From NCBI GenBank assembly GCA_947626745.1, contig CANQTF010000007.1:1-64000 (forward strand): a stretch of DNA of 64,000 nucleotides, given 5' to 3'. This document shows positions 16,386 through 30,460 of the stretch, one piece after another (position 1 is the first letter of the stretch; each line of letters opens with the position of its first letter). A program made the position numbers and the translations under genes. The stretch comes from an uncultured Lachnospiraceae bacterium. GTDB taxonomy: Bacteria; Bacillota; Clostridia; Lachnospirales; Lachnospiraceae. Under the pieces are notes generated by a model. It saw only the letters and a list, made by a program, of their open reading frames with translations, did no database searches and was not told where the DNA came from.

Positions 16386-17672
16386 ATGAAGGTACTATGG
16401 GTATGCAATATCATGCTTCCGGCGATCGCCAGACAGCTTGGGGTATCCTACAGCAACAGGGAAGGCTGGCTGAGCGGACTATTGGACCGCGTCGTGCAGG
16501 AGCAGGGGCATAACCGGATCGAGCTGGGGATCGCATTTCCGACAGATGAGGATCTGGGGGCGCTGCAGAGGACGATGCAGCTCGGGGAAAACATGACCTG
16601 CCGCTGTTACGGGTTTCGGGAGGATCTTGATACGCCCGAACTTTACGATGCGGATATGGAGGCGAGATTTGAGGAGATACTGGCGGATTTTGCTCCGGAT
16701 ATCCTGCATGTGTTCGGCACGGAGTTCCCCCATGCGCTTGCGTGCGTCAAGGTATACGGACGGCCCGAGCGGACGCTTGTGGGGATACAGGGACTGTGCA
16801 GTGTCATTGCGGAAGAGTATATGGCGGATCTGCCCGCCAAGGTGCAGCGTCAGGCGACGCTCCGTGACCGCCTCAGGGAGGACAGCCTGAGACAGCAGCA
16901 GAAAAAATTCAGAAAACGCGGAGAACACGAAAAGGCGGCGCTGCTCATGGCGGGGCACATTGCCGGCAGAACGGATTTTGACCGTGAGCAGACGGCAAAG
17001 CTCAATCCGTCCGCAAGATACCACTATCTGAACGAAACGCTCAGGGGAATCTTTTACCATGACAGGTGGAAACGGACGGCGTGCGAGCCGCACAGTATTT
17101 TTCTCAGTCAGGGAGACTATCCGCTGAAGGGCTTTCATTATCTTCTGCGCGCCCTCCCGAAGGTGCGGGAGCGATTCCCGGACGTACACGTCTATGTGGC
17201 GGGCAGCAATATCATCGAGGCGGACACTCTGCAGGACAGGCTTAAACTGTCGGCATACGGCAAGTATCTCAGGAGACTGATCCGGGAGAACAGGCTGGAA
17301 GACAGTGTGGACATGCTCGGCCGGCTGACCGCGGAGGAGATGAAGGAGCAGTATCTGCGCTGTCATCTCTTTGTGCTGCCCTCGGCGCTGGAAAACTCGC
17401 CAAACGCTCTCGGGGAGGCCATGCTGCTCGGCACGCCGTGCGTGGCGGCGGATGTGGGAGGCGTCCACAATCTGTTGACGGACGGCGGCGACGGTATGCT
17501 GTATCCTGCCGGAGACGTGGAGGCGTTGGCCGACAGGATCATAGAGGTGTTCACGAAGGAAGCCATTGTGGAGCGGTTTTCGGACAATGCCAGAAAACAC
17601 GCAAGGGTGAATCATGACGCGGATCAGAATTACTACCGTCTGATACATATTTATCGGGAGATACTATCATGA
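16386..17672 (+). CDS. Glycosyltransferase family 4
   Basis: A 428-residue GT-B enzyme. The C-terminal half has the usual features: SQGDYPLKGFHYLLRA, VYVAGSNI, MLGRLTAEEM, and the E-x7-E nucleotide-sugar motif in ALENSPNALGEAML, then GTPCVAADVGGV. The N-terminal half is a less conserved acceptor domain with an insert of about 60 mostly charged residues around 150-210. The ATG at 16386 is preferred over 16374 because GGAGG is spaced correctly for it. The stop overlaps the next start by 4 bp. Confidence 0.88.
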   Translation: MKVLWVCNIMLPAIARQLGVSYSNREGWLSGLLDRVVQEQGHNRIELGIAFPTDEDLGALQRTMQLGENMTCRCYGFREDLDTPELYDADMEARFEEILADFAPDILHVFGTEFPHALACVKVYGRPERTLVGIQGLCSVIAEEYMADLPAKVQRQATLRDRLREDSLRQQQKKFRKRGEHEKAALLMAGHIAGRTDFDREQTAKLNPSARYHYLNETLRGIFYHDRWKRTACEPHSIFLSQGDYPLKGFHYLLRALPKVRERFPDVHVYVAGSNIIEADTLQDRLKLSAYGKYLRRLIRENRLEDSVDMLGRLTAEEMKEQYLRCHLFVLPSALENSPNALGEAMLLGTPCVAADVGGVHNLLTDGGDGMLYPAGDVEALADRIIEVFTKEAIVERFSDNARKHARVNHDADQNYYRLIHIYREILS

Positions 17673-18853
17673 CCTTCGTTTTTGCGTCCAACTATATCAA
17701 TCATCACCAGATCCCGCTGTGCGATGCGCTCTATCGGGAACTGGGAGAGGATTTTACGTTTATCCAGACGATGCCGATGGAGCGGGAGAGGCTGGAGATG
17801 GGCTGGGGCGTGGACGTACACAGTCTGCCCTATGTGAAATGTCTGTACGAGGACCGAGACGGCTGTCTGCAGAAGCTTGCCCGAAGCGATGTCGCGCTGT
17901 TCGGTTGGACGGAGCATGAGGAACTCGCAGAGGCGAGACTGCAGTCGGGAAAGCCTACGATGCGGGTCAGCGAACGCCTGTACCGGGAGGGACAGTGGAG
18001 AGCGATTTCACCCCGCGGCCTGTGTGCCAAGTATCGGGAGCATATCCGGTACCGCCGACAGGCTGTGTGTATGCTGTGCGCCGGCGCGTATGCGGCATCG
18101 GACTTTCATCTCATAGGCGCTTATCCCGGCAAGCTGTTTCGGTGGGGATACTTTACCGAGCTGCGCACGTATGGCAAGGAGGAATTGGAAGCCATGAAGC
18201 CGCAGGACGGCACGCTCCATATCGTGTGGGCGGGCAGGTTTATCCCGCTGAAGCATCCGGAGTATGTGGTGCGGCTTGCCAAGACGCTCCGCGCAAGAGG
18301 GTATCGGTTTTGTATGCATATGCTGGGAGACGGCGAGGTGGAGCTGACGATCCGGCAGGAGGTAGATGATCTGGGGCTGAAGGAACATTTCCGGTTCTAT
18401 GGCTATACCGCGCCCGATAAGGTGCGCGACGTGATGGAGAGATGCCACATTCATCTTTTTACCAGCAATCATCTGGAAGGCTGGGGCGCCGTCGTCAACG
18501 AAGGCATGAACAGCGGCTGCGTGGAGGTGGTCAACGCACAGGTAGGCGCGGCCCCCTATCTGATCCGGCATGGGGAGAACGGGCTGGTCTACCCCAACGG
18601 CAGCTATGAGAAGATGGAGGCCTTGGTGTTGGAGTTATTCGGACACTGGGAGCGATACAGGCACATGGGCTGGGCGGCCTATGAGACGATCCGCGATGTG
18701 TGGAACGCGGACAGGGCGGCGGGCGAGCTGCTCCGCTTTGCCGGCGGGCTGGCAGACGGGGACATACGCCCTGCAAAAGAAGGGCCGCTCAGCGTGGCGC
18801 CCGTCATAAGTCCCCGCGGGATGTACCGGGCCATGACGGAAGGGCGCATATGA
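17669..18853 (+). CDS. Glycosyltransferase family 4
   Basis: A 394-residue GT-B enzyme. It starts FVFASNYINHHQ and the C-terminal domain shows IVWAGRFIPLKHPE, MHMLGDGEVE, FYGYTAPDKV, HLFTSNHLEGWGAVVNEGMNSG (the E-x7-E-type motif) and a CVEVVN strand. The start overlaps the preceding stop (ATGA). It probably acts directly after the preceding GT4 in building the same repeat unit. Confidence 0.87.
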   Translation: MTFVFASNYINHHQIPLCDALYRELGEDFTFIQTMPMERERLEMGWGVDVHSLPYVKCLYEDRDGCLQKLARSDVALFGWTEHEELAEARLQSGKPTMRVSERLYREGQWRAISPRGLCAKYREHIRYRRQAVCMLCAGAYAASDFHLIGAYPGKLFRWGYFTELRTYGKEELEAMKPQDGTLHIVWAGRFIPLKHPEYVVRLAKTLRARGYRFCMHMLGDGEVELTIRQEVDDLGLKEHFRFYGYTAPDKVRDVMERCHIHLFTSNHLEGWGAVVNEGMNSGCVEVVNAQVGAAPYLIRHGENGLVYPNGSYEKMEALVLELFGHWERYRHMGWAAYETIRDVWNADRAAGELLRFAGGLADGDIRPAKEGPLSVAPVISPRGMYRAMTEGRI

Positions 18854-18878
18854 AGGAGGGCCCGGCACGGAGGAAAAT

Positions 18879-19892
18879 ATGGGCGGTAAAATCAGTGTGA
18901 TCATACCGATATACAACTCCATAGACTGTCTGGAGAGGTGTGTGCGTTCCGTCTGCGCGCAGACTTACGGAGATCTCGACATACTTCTCATAGACGACGG
19001 CTCTACGGACGGTACGGACCGGCTGTGCGACCGGCTTGCCGCGCAGGATCACCGCATCCGCGCCTATCACAAAAAAAACGGCGGCGCGTCCTCGGCGCGC
19101 AATCTGGGGATTCGGCTGGCCGAGGGAGAGTATCTCGGCTTTGTGGACAGTGACGACTATATCGAGCCGGATATGTACGGGCGCATGCTGGAAGCCGCCG
19201 CCGAGAACGGCGCGCCCATTGTGCAGATCTCCAGAGATGAGGTGGACGAGGCGGGAGCGCGTCTGCCCGATGTGTGCGTTCCGCCCGACGGGATACGGTT
19301 CTGTGCGTCGGCGGATTTTCTGAGAGAGCTTCTCCTGCATCAGGGGGACTGCTCTTTTTGCACAAAATTGGTGAAGCGCGAGCTGTTCGCGGGCCATACG
19401 TTTCCCGAAGGGCTGCTGAATGAAGATTTCCGGCTTTTGGTGGAGTTACTGCAGGAGACGGAGGGGATCCTGATCTTGCCGCAGCAATGTTATCATGTGG
19501 TCTGCAGACAGGAGAGCACGACCCGGAAGAGAACGGAAGACAGCTTCTCGCGGGTCTTTGTGGATATCGTGAACAATGCCGATGAAGTGCAGACGCTGGT
19601 GGACACAAAATATCCGCAGCTGCATGTCTGTGCGGTACGCTTTAATCTGTACCAGCGGCTGGACTATCTGCTTCATGTCCCGATATCGCAGATGAAAGGC
19701 GGATTTTACCATAACGTCGTCAGATATCTGCGCAGCCACGTGCGGCACACTGTGACGAATCCTTATCTGAGCGGCAGGAACAAGGCATATTTGCTTTTAT
19801 TTACGATCGCGCCCAAGACGGTCAGGAAAATACATGCGCGGAAGATGGCATGGCAGAACGGCGGAAAGCATAAGGACGCGGGACGGCGGTAG
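18879..19892 (+). CDS. Glycosyltransferase family 2
   Basis: A 337-residue GT-A transferase with ISVIIPIYN, LIDDGSTDGT, NGGASSARNLGI, and the metal site FVDSDDYIEPDMY. A C-terminal extension of about 110 residues contains helices but no clear membrane segment. GGAGG precedes the ATG. It lies 5 bp before the GT-C gene. Enzymes of this type commonly add galactosyl or N-acetylhexosaminyl residues, but nothing here fixes the specificity. Confidence 0.9.
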   Translation: MGGKISVIIPIYNSIDCLERCVRSVCAQTYGDLDILLIDDGSTDGTDRLCDRLAAQDHRIRAYHKKNGGASSARNLGIRLAEGEYLGFVDSDDYIEPDMYGRMLEAAAENGAPIVQISRDEVDEAGARLPDVCVPPDGIRFCASADFLRELLLHQGDCSFCTKLVKRELFAGHTFPEGLLNEDFRLLVELLQETEGILILPQQCYHVVCRQESTTRKRTEDSFSRVFVDIVNNADEVQTLVDTKYPQLHVCAVRFNLYQRLDYLLHVPISQMKGGFYHNVVRYLRSHVRHTVTNPYLSGRNKAYLLLFTIAPKTVRKIHARKMAWQNGGKHKDAGRR

Positions 19893-19897
19893 AAAAT

Positions 19898-21571
19898 ATG
19901 GAACGGCGGACGGACAGGAAGAGATTTATCATAGCGCTTACACTGATCTGGGTGGTGCAGATGACGGCCGCCTTTTATTTCTGCACGCAGAAATACGGGT
20001 TTTACGAGGACGAATACTATACCTACTACTCCACAGCCCGCACGAACGGCTTTTATGTGGAGGACGGAAAGTGGATGGATAGGGACACTTACCGCGACGA
20101 GTTTGTGGTGCGGCCGGACCAGCGGTTTCAGTATGGCATGGTGAAGCTGGTACAGTCCTGGGACGTGCATCCGCCGCTCTACTATTGGGTGTTCCACACA
20201 GCGGCCTCTCTTGTGCCCGGCGTGTTCTCGAAATGGATCGGGCTCAGCGTCAATCTGCTGTTTCATGGGATCAATATCGCGCTGTTTTCCTGTCTGGCCT
20301 ATGCCGCCGCGGGGAAAAACGCCAGATTTGCGCTTTTTGCGGTTCTTTTTTGGGGTATCGGCCCGGCGGTCATGAGCGGCGTGGTGTTTATCAGAATGTA
20401 CGAGATGCTGACGACGTTCGTTCTCCTGTGCGCCCTATGGCATGTGTGCGCGGCGCGTGACGGCGGCGGGAAGCTGTCGCCGGGAAGCCTTGGCCTTATG
20501 GCGGCCGTGACATATCTGGGTTTTCTGACACAGTACTATTACTTTATCTTCCTGTTTTTTATGGCGGCGGCTTTCTGTCTGTGGCTTGTATGGAAGGACA
20601 GGAACATACGAAACTGTGTGCGGTACGGGATCAGTCAGGGCGCCGCGCTCGCGTTTGCGTGGCTGACTTATCCGGCCTGTCTTGGGCAGATGTTCCGCGG
20701 GCAGCGGGGCGCACAGGCGACGGGAAATTTTTTTGATTGGACGAACACGGCGGATCGGATCGGATTTTTCTGCGACTTGATGAACCGGTATGTATTCGGC
20801 CGTCTGCTTCCGCTTTTTGCGGTCCTTATCGCGCTGTCTGCAATACCGGCCCTGCGAAGGCGGCTGACCGCGAAAAAAGATCCCGCGCAGACCGGCAAAA
20901 CGGCCGGCGGAAGAGGGCGGGCAAAATATCCTGCCGGCTTTTGGATGCTCCTGTTTGCCGGGACCGGATACTTTCTGACGGTATCGAAGACGGCGCTGCT
21001 CTTGGGGGATACGTCCAACCGCTATCAGCTTCCGATCTACGGGATTGCCGTGATCGCGGTCTTGGCGGCGCTCGACGGAGCATGGCAAAGGGCGGCGGTT
21101 TTCTGTGCGGCACGCGGCATGAACGCGCGGTATGCGCGTATCGGCAGGGCGGCAGTCATGGCCCTCGGCATTGTGGCCGTGCTGTCGGCCTATCGGCGGG
21201 ACGGCGTGCTGTTCCTCTATCCGGAGGATCGCGGGCAGACGGAATTTGCCGCAGAGATCGGTACACAGAAGACGCCGGTGGTATGGCTGTACCAGCCCGG
21301 AGAAGAATGGTGCATATGGGATACGGCAGACGAACTGCTGTGTTATCCCAAGGTCTATTTCGCGGCGGCTAAGGGCGGCGAGCCGCTCGCGGACAGTGAG
21401 ATAGAGGGGGCCAAGACCGTGACCGTGTATCTTACGCGCGGCGCAGATGCAAAAGAGCAGCTCGGCAGGATACGGCGCGCGAATCCGGGCCTGACGTCGC
21501 AGTATCGCGTGTTTCAGGAAAAATATTGCGATGTGTGGGTGCTGGGCGGCGATGCGCTTGACGCAGACTGA
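19898..21571 (+). CDS. GT39/ArnT-like membrane glycosyltransferase
   Basis: A 557-residue membrane protein with about 11-12 segments. After the first segment the external loop has the acidic motif FYEDEYYTYY, the Asp/Glu pair expected at the active site of GT-C enzymes of the GT39 type. Further along, HPPLYYWVFH matches the conserved H-P-P-L-Y-Y motif of that group. It should use a polyprenyl-phosphate sugar outside the membrane. The last ~100 residues are a soluble domain. It ends the operon, and a weak hairpin overlaps its stop codon. Confidence 0.85.
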   Translation: MERRTDRKRFIIALTLIWVVQMTAAFYFCTQKYGFYEDEYYTYYSTARTNGFYVEDGKWMDRDTYRDEFVVRPDQRFQYGMVKLVQSWDVHPPLYYWVFHTAASLVPGVFSKWIGLSVNLLFHGINIALFSCLAYAAAGKNARFALFAVLFWGIGPAVMSGVVFIRMYEMLTTFVLLCALWHVCAARDGGGKLSPGSLGLMAAVTYLGFLTQYYYFIFLFFMAAAFCLWLVWKDRNIRNCVRYGISQGAALAFAWLTYPACLGQMFRGQRGAQATGNFFDWTNTADRIGFFCDLMNRYVFGRLLPLFAVLIALSAIPALRRRLTAKKDPAQTGKTAGGRGRAKYPAGFWMLLFAGTGYFLTVSKTALLLGDTSNRYQLPIYGIAVIAVLAALDGAWQRAAVFCAARGMNARYARIGRAAVMALGIVAVLSAYRRDGVLFLYPEDRGQTEFAAEIGTQKTPVVWLYQPGEEWCIWDTADELLCYPKVYFAAAKGGEPLADSEIEGAKTVTVYLTRGADAKEQLGRIRRANPGLTSQYRVFQEKYCDVWVLGGDALDAD

Positions 21572-21597
21572 CGAGTCTGCTTGAAAGATTTACTTTA
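21563..21597 (+). terminator. Weak intrinsic terminator at the end of the 9.4-21.6 kb operon
   Basis: A perfect 7-bp stem (21563-21569 with 21574-21580) with a 4-nt loop overlaps the stop codon. It is followed by a mixed T-rich stretch (TTGAAAGATTTACTTT), so termination may be partial. Confidence 0.4.
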
Positions 21598-21622
21598 ACA
21601 GCTTTTGGGGATATGGTATAAT
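21595..21622 (+). promoter_or_regulatory. Promoter of the pseudaminic acid operon
   Basis: TATAAT at 21617-21622 has an upstream TGG (extended -10). A -35-like TTAACA lies 16 bp upstream. The -10 region (TATGGTATAATAGACGCA) is nearly repeated before the ABC flippase gene near 36930. The leader that follows contains two strong hairpins. A second extended -10 (TGATATAAT, -10 at 21709-21714) lies closer to pseB. Confidence 0.65.
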
Positions 21623-21623
21623 A

Positions 21624-21670
21624 GACGCAGATTCAGCAATCTGCGTCCCGAGAATTGCTTTGCAATTCTC
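21624..21670 (+). promoter_or_regulatory. Tandem hairpins in the pseB leader
   Basis: Two perfect stem-loops lie back to back just after the promoter -10: a 10-bp stem (21624-21633 with 21638-21647) and a 9-bp stem (21650-21658 with 21662-21670). Neither is followed by a T run, so they are not plain terminators. They would sit at the very 5' end of the transcript and could protect it or take part in leader regulation. Confidence 0.5.
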
Positions 21671-21740
21671 CCTGGAGTTGCCATGGATTACAGCATCTGA
21701 GATTATGATATAATGATGAGGAAAGCGGAAGGAGATTTTT

Positions 21741-22736
21741 ATGTTAAATAATAAAACGATCTTGGTTACGGGCGGCACAGGTTCGTTCGGCAAATGTTTT
21801 ACGAGATACGTGCTGACGCATTATCAGCCGAAAAAGATCATCATCTACTCCCGAGACGAGTTCAAGCAGTGGCTCATGGCGGATGAGTTCAGGGAGTATG
21901 AGAGCAGACTCCGTTTCTTTATCGGCGACGTGCGGGATCTGGAACGCCTGAAGAGAGCGTGTGAGGGCGTGGACTATATCATTCATGCCGCGGCGCTGAA
22001 ACAAGTACCTGCCTGTGAGTACAATCCGAACGAAGCGATCAAAACGAATATCCACGGCGCCATGAATGTGATCGACGCGGCGCTGGACAGCGGCGTGCGC
22101 AAAGTGGTGGCGCTTTCGACGGACAAGGCGGTCAATCCCGTCAATCTGTACGGCGGCACAAAGCTTGTGTCGGATAAACTGTTTGTGGCGGCGAATGCTT
22201 ACGCGGGGACGAAGGACATCAATTTTTCCATTGTGCGCTACGGCAATGTGGCGGGCAGCAGAGGTTCGGTGATCCCGCTTTTTCACAGACTGATCAAGGA
22301 GGGGGCATCGGAGCTGCCGGTCACGGACGTCAGGATGACGCGCTTCTGGATCAGCCTCACCCAAGGCGTTGAACTTGTGATCAAGGCGTTGACGGAAGCT
22401 AAGGGCGGCGAAACTTTTATCAGCAAGATACCTTCCTTTAAGATCACCGATCTGGCGGAGGCGATGCTGCCGGGCTGCGTGATCAGGGAGACGGGTATCC
22501 GTCCGGGGGAGAAGCTGCATGAGATCATGGTGACCCCCGAGGATTCCCACACCACGTATGAGTATGACAAGCATTTTATCGTGTATCCGCAGATGACCTG
22601 GAACGACAGGCAGCAGCCCGATCTGAGCGGAAGGAAAGTGGAAGAAGGATTTTCTTACAGTTCCGGTACGAACACGGAGTGGCTGTCGGTGGAGGACATC
22701 AGAGAGCTTCTGAAGGGTGTGGATCTGGAAAAATAG
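21741..22736 (+). CDS. pseB: UDP-N-acetylglucosamine 4,6-dehydratase (inverting)
   Basis: A 331-residue SDR enzyme, the first step of pseudaminic acid synthesis: it converts UDP-GlcNAc to UDP-2-acetamido-2,6-dideoxy-beta-L-arabino-hex-4-ulose. Visible: TGGTGSFGK (residues ~10-18), SRDEFKQW, IHAAALKQVP, STDKAVNPVNLYGGTK with the Tyr-x3-Lys pair, and a C-terminal GIRPGEKLHE. It is soluble and of PseB length, unlike the membrane-anchored PglF-like homologue at 51277. GGAAGGAG precedes the ATG. pseC follows after 91 bp that contain a strong hairpin. Confidence 0.93.
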   Translation: MLNNKTILVTGGTGSFGKCFTRYVLTHYQPKKIIIYSRDEFKQWLMADEFREYESRLRFFIGDVRDLERLKRACEGVDYIIHAAALKQVPACEYNPNEAIKTNIHGAMNVIDAALDSGVRKVVALSTDKAVNPVNLYGGTKLVSDKLFVAANAYAGTKDINFSIVRYGNVAGSRGSVIPLFHRLIKEGASELPVTDVRMTRFWISLTQGVELVIKALTEAKGGETFISKIPSFKITDLAEAMLPGCVIRETGIRPGEKLHEIMVTPEDSHTTYEYDKHFIVYPQMTWNDRQQPDLSGRKVEEGFSYSSGTNTEWLSVEDIRELLKGVDLEK

Positions 22737-22763
22737 CGGGAGCAAATAGAGACGAAACGGGCA

Positions 22764-22789
22764 GGGGACATGTAGGAATGCATGTCCCC
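22764..22789 (+). other. Perfect hairpin between pseB and pseC
   Basis: A 9-bp perfect stem (22764-22772 with 22781-22789) with an 8-nt loop and no T run lies in the short pseB-pseC gap. It may act on mRNA stability or processing, or be a weak attenuator. Confidence 0.5.
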
Positions 22790-22827
22790 GATCAATAGAA
22801 ACAGAAATGGCGAAAGGAAACAGACCA

Positions 22828-24036
22828 ATGGAAAAACCGATAGGGAAACCTGCCATTGCGGGCGGCGTACCCGCCAGACAGACAAAGATCTTTTACGGGC
22901 ATCAGTACATCGACGAAGCGGACGTGGCGGCGGTCACGGAAGTGCTGCGTCATCACGATCTGACCTGCGGGCCGAAGATCAAGGAATTGGAGGATAAGCT
23001 GTGCAGTCTGACAGGGGCGAAATATGCGGTAGTGTGCAGCAACGGTACGGCGGCCCTCCACATTTCCTGCCTGGCGGCGGGTGTGGGTGAGGGCGACGAA
23101 GTGATCACCACGCCTATCACGTTTGCGGCCTCCGCGAACTGCGCGCTGTACTGCGGCGCGAGACCGGTCTTCGCGGATATTGATCCGGAGACATACAATA
23201 TCGACCCGCGCAGGGTGGAGGAGGCAGTCACGGAGCGCACCAAGGCGGTCGTCGCGGTTGACTATACAGGTCAATCTGCCGCGCTCGACCCGCTTCGGGA
23301 GATCTGTCAAAAAAGGGGTCTGGTGCTGATCGAGGACGGCGCGCATGTGATCGGCACAAAGTATAAGGGCAGATATAACGGTTCGATCTCGGATATGACT
23401 ACCTTTAGTTTTCACCCGGTCAAGACGGTTACGGGCGGTGAGGGCGGCGCGGTGCTGACGAACGATGAGGGCTTGTACAGGAAGCTGCTTCTCTACCGCG
23501 CGCACGGCATCACGAGGGATCCGGCGCTGATGACGCATGAGCCGGACGGGCCGTGGTACTATGAGCAGGTGGATCTCGGTTTCAATTACCGCATGACGGA
23601 TATCCAGGCCGCGCTCATCATCAGCCAGCTCGACAAGCTGCCGATGTTCAGCAGACGGAGAAAAGAGATCGTGGCGAGGTATGATGAGGCGTTCGGGAAA
23701 CTGCCCCAGCTGTATGTGCAGAAGGAGATCCCCGAATCGGACACGACGCGGCATCTGTATATACTGCGGATCGTGCCGGAGAAGCTTAAGATCGACAGAA
23801 GACGGTTCTTCGACGCATTGGCCGCGGAGAACGTATGCTGTAACGTACACTATATACCGACTTATTATTTTCCGTATTATGAGAAAATGGGATACCGCAG
23901 AGGATTATGCCCGAATGCGGAGAAGCTGTATGAGGAGATCATCTCGCTGCCGCTCTACTATGCCATGACGGACGAGGATGTGGAGAGTGTGATCGAAGCC
24001 GTGACAAAGATCGCGGTATATTACGCGAAGGAGTAG
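22828..24036 (+). CDS. pseC: UDP-4-amino-4,6-dideoxy-N-acetyl-beta-L-altrosamine transaminase
   Basis: A 402-residue DegT-family PLP aminotransferase that aminates the PseB product, probably with glutamate as donor. Visible: FYGHQYIDEAD, CSNGTAALH for phosphate binding, IEDGAHV with the Asp that pairs with the pyridine nitrogen, and the PLP-Lys in SFHPVKTVTGGEGG. The order pseB-pseC is the usual one. The ATG at 22828 has AAAGGAAAC at proper distance and is preferred over 22807. A separate aminotransferase domain in the PseG fusion at 30461 does not replace it. Confidence 0.92.
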   Translation: MEKPIGKPAIAGGVPARQTKIFYGHQYIDEADVAAVTEVLRHHDLTCGPKIKELEDKLCSLTGAKYAVVCSNGTAALHISCLAAGVGEGDEVITTPITFAASANCALYCGARPVFADIDPETYNIDPRRVEEAVTERTKAVVAVDYTGQSAALDPLREICQKRGLVLIEDGAHVIGTKYKGRYNGSISDMTTFSFHPVKTVTGGEGGAVLTNDEGLYRKLLLYRAHGITRDPALMTHEPDGPWYYEQVDLGFNYRMTDIQAALIISQLDKLPMFSRRRKEIVARYDEAFGKLPQLYVQKEIPESDTTRHLYILRIVPEKLKIDRRRFFDALAAENVCCNVHYIPTYYFPYYEKMGYRRGLCPNAEKLYEEIISLPLYYAMTDEDVESVIEAVTKIAVYYAKE

Positions 24037-24069
24037 TGTGAAAGATCACACTGCTGTGTGGGGAGCAAC

Positions 24070-29399
<5,330 letters not shown>

Positions 29400-29440
29400 C
29401 CTATCGCAGACGTGAGCGTGGCAGAAGCAGGAGCGCAGAT

Positions 29441-30460
29441 ATGAAACTCAGCATTATCGTGCCGGTCTACAACATGGCTTCCGGCGGGAAATTGGAATAT
29501 TGCATGGACTCCCTTGTGGGGCAGGATCTGGAAGACTACGAGATCATAGCGGTGGACGACTGCTCGTCGGATCCTTCTTTTGCGATCCTGCAGGATTACG
29601 AGAGAAGATTTCCCGATAAGGTCCGCGCGGTCCGTTCCGAAGTGAACCGGCATCAGGGCGGCGCCAAGAATATCGGTCTGCGGATGGCGCAGGGAGACTG
29701 GATCGGATTCATTGACAGCGATGACTGGATCGCGCCGCACATGTACCGGCGTCTGATCGAACGGGCCGAGGCGGCGGGAGCGGATCTTGCCGGCTGCGAT
29801 TATTGTCTGACGGACGAGCATTCCATGAAGATCGGACAGGTCGTTCCCAATAACAGAAAAGAACAGAGCGGGATCCTTGACACGCAGAAGAGGCGAAGCC
29901 TGATCTTGGACGGCGGCAGCATGGTGGTCAAGATCTTCCGCCGCTCCATGATCTTGGAAAATGAACTTTGGTTTCCGGAGGATATCTTCTACGAGGACAA
30001 TGCGCTCGGCAATTCTTACTTTGTGTTGGCAAAGCGGTTTGAGTATATTGAAGAACCGATGTATTATTATTATCAGCATGACGCCTCCACCGTACACACC
30101 GTTTCCCGGAAGAGATGCGAGGACCGCATGACGGCCGGGCGGATCATGTTAGAACAGGCGAGAGTCCACGGATATTTTGAAGACTGCAAGAAAGAACTGG
30201 AGTACAGCTTTACCCTGCTTTTTTATATCAATACGCTTTTCACTTATATGGCGGGGGTGAAACGACCCAGGCGCTCGTTCGTGAAAGCGATGGGAGATGA
30301 GCTGAAAAGAACGTTTCCCGATTTTGCACAAAATCCGTACTATATAGAGCGCACGCATGAAGAAGAGAAGAAGCTGATAGCGATGCAGCAGAGATCGACC
30401 GCTTATTTCATGGTATATTATAAACTCCTGTGGGCATATAGGAGATGGAGGAAAAAGTGA
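29441..30460 (+). CDS. Glycosyltransferase family 2
   Basis: A 339-residue GT-A enzyme with LSIIVPVYN, VDDCSSDPS, HQGGAKNIGLRMAQGD and FIDSDDWIAPHMY. The C-terminal ~110 residues are helical and basic. The ATG at 29441 has an AGGAG site. Its stop is directly followed by the start of the aminotransferase-PseG fusion gene. Sugar specificity cannot be read from the sequence. Confidence 0.88.
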   Translation: MKLSIIVPVYNMASGGKLEYCMDSLVGQDLEDYEIIAVDDCSSDPSFAILQDYERRFPDKVRAVRSEVNRHQGGAKNIGLRMAQGDWIGFIDSDDWIAPHMYRRLIERAEAAGADLAGCDYCLTDEHSMKIGQVVPNNRKEQSGILDTQKRRSLILDGGSMVVKIFRRSMILENELWFPEDIFYEDNALGNSYFVLAKRFEYIEEPMYYYYQHDASTVHTVSRKRCEDRMTAGRIMLEQARVHGYFEDCKKELEYSFTLLFYINTLFTYMAGVKRPRRSFVKAMGDELKRTFPDFAQNPYYIERTHEEEKKLIAMQQRSTAYFMVYYKLLWAYRRWRKK

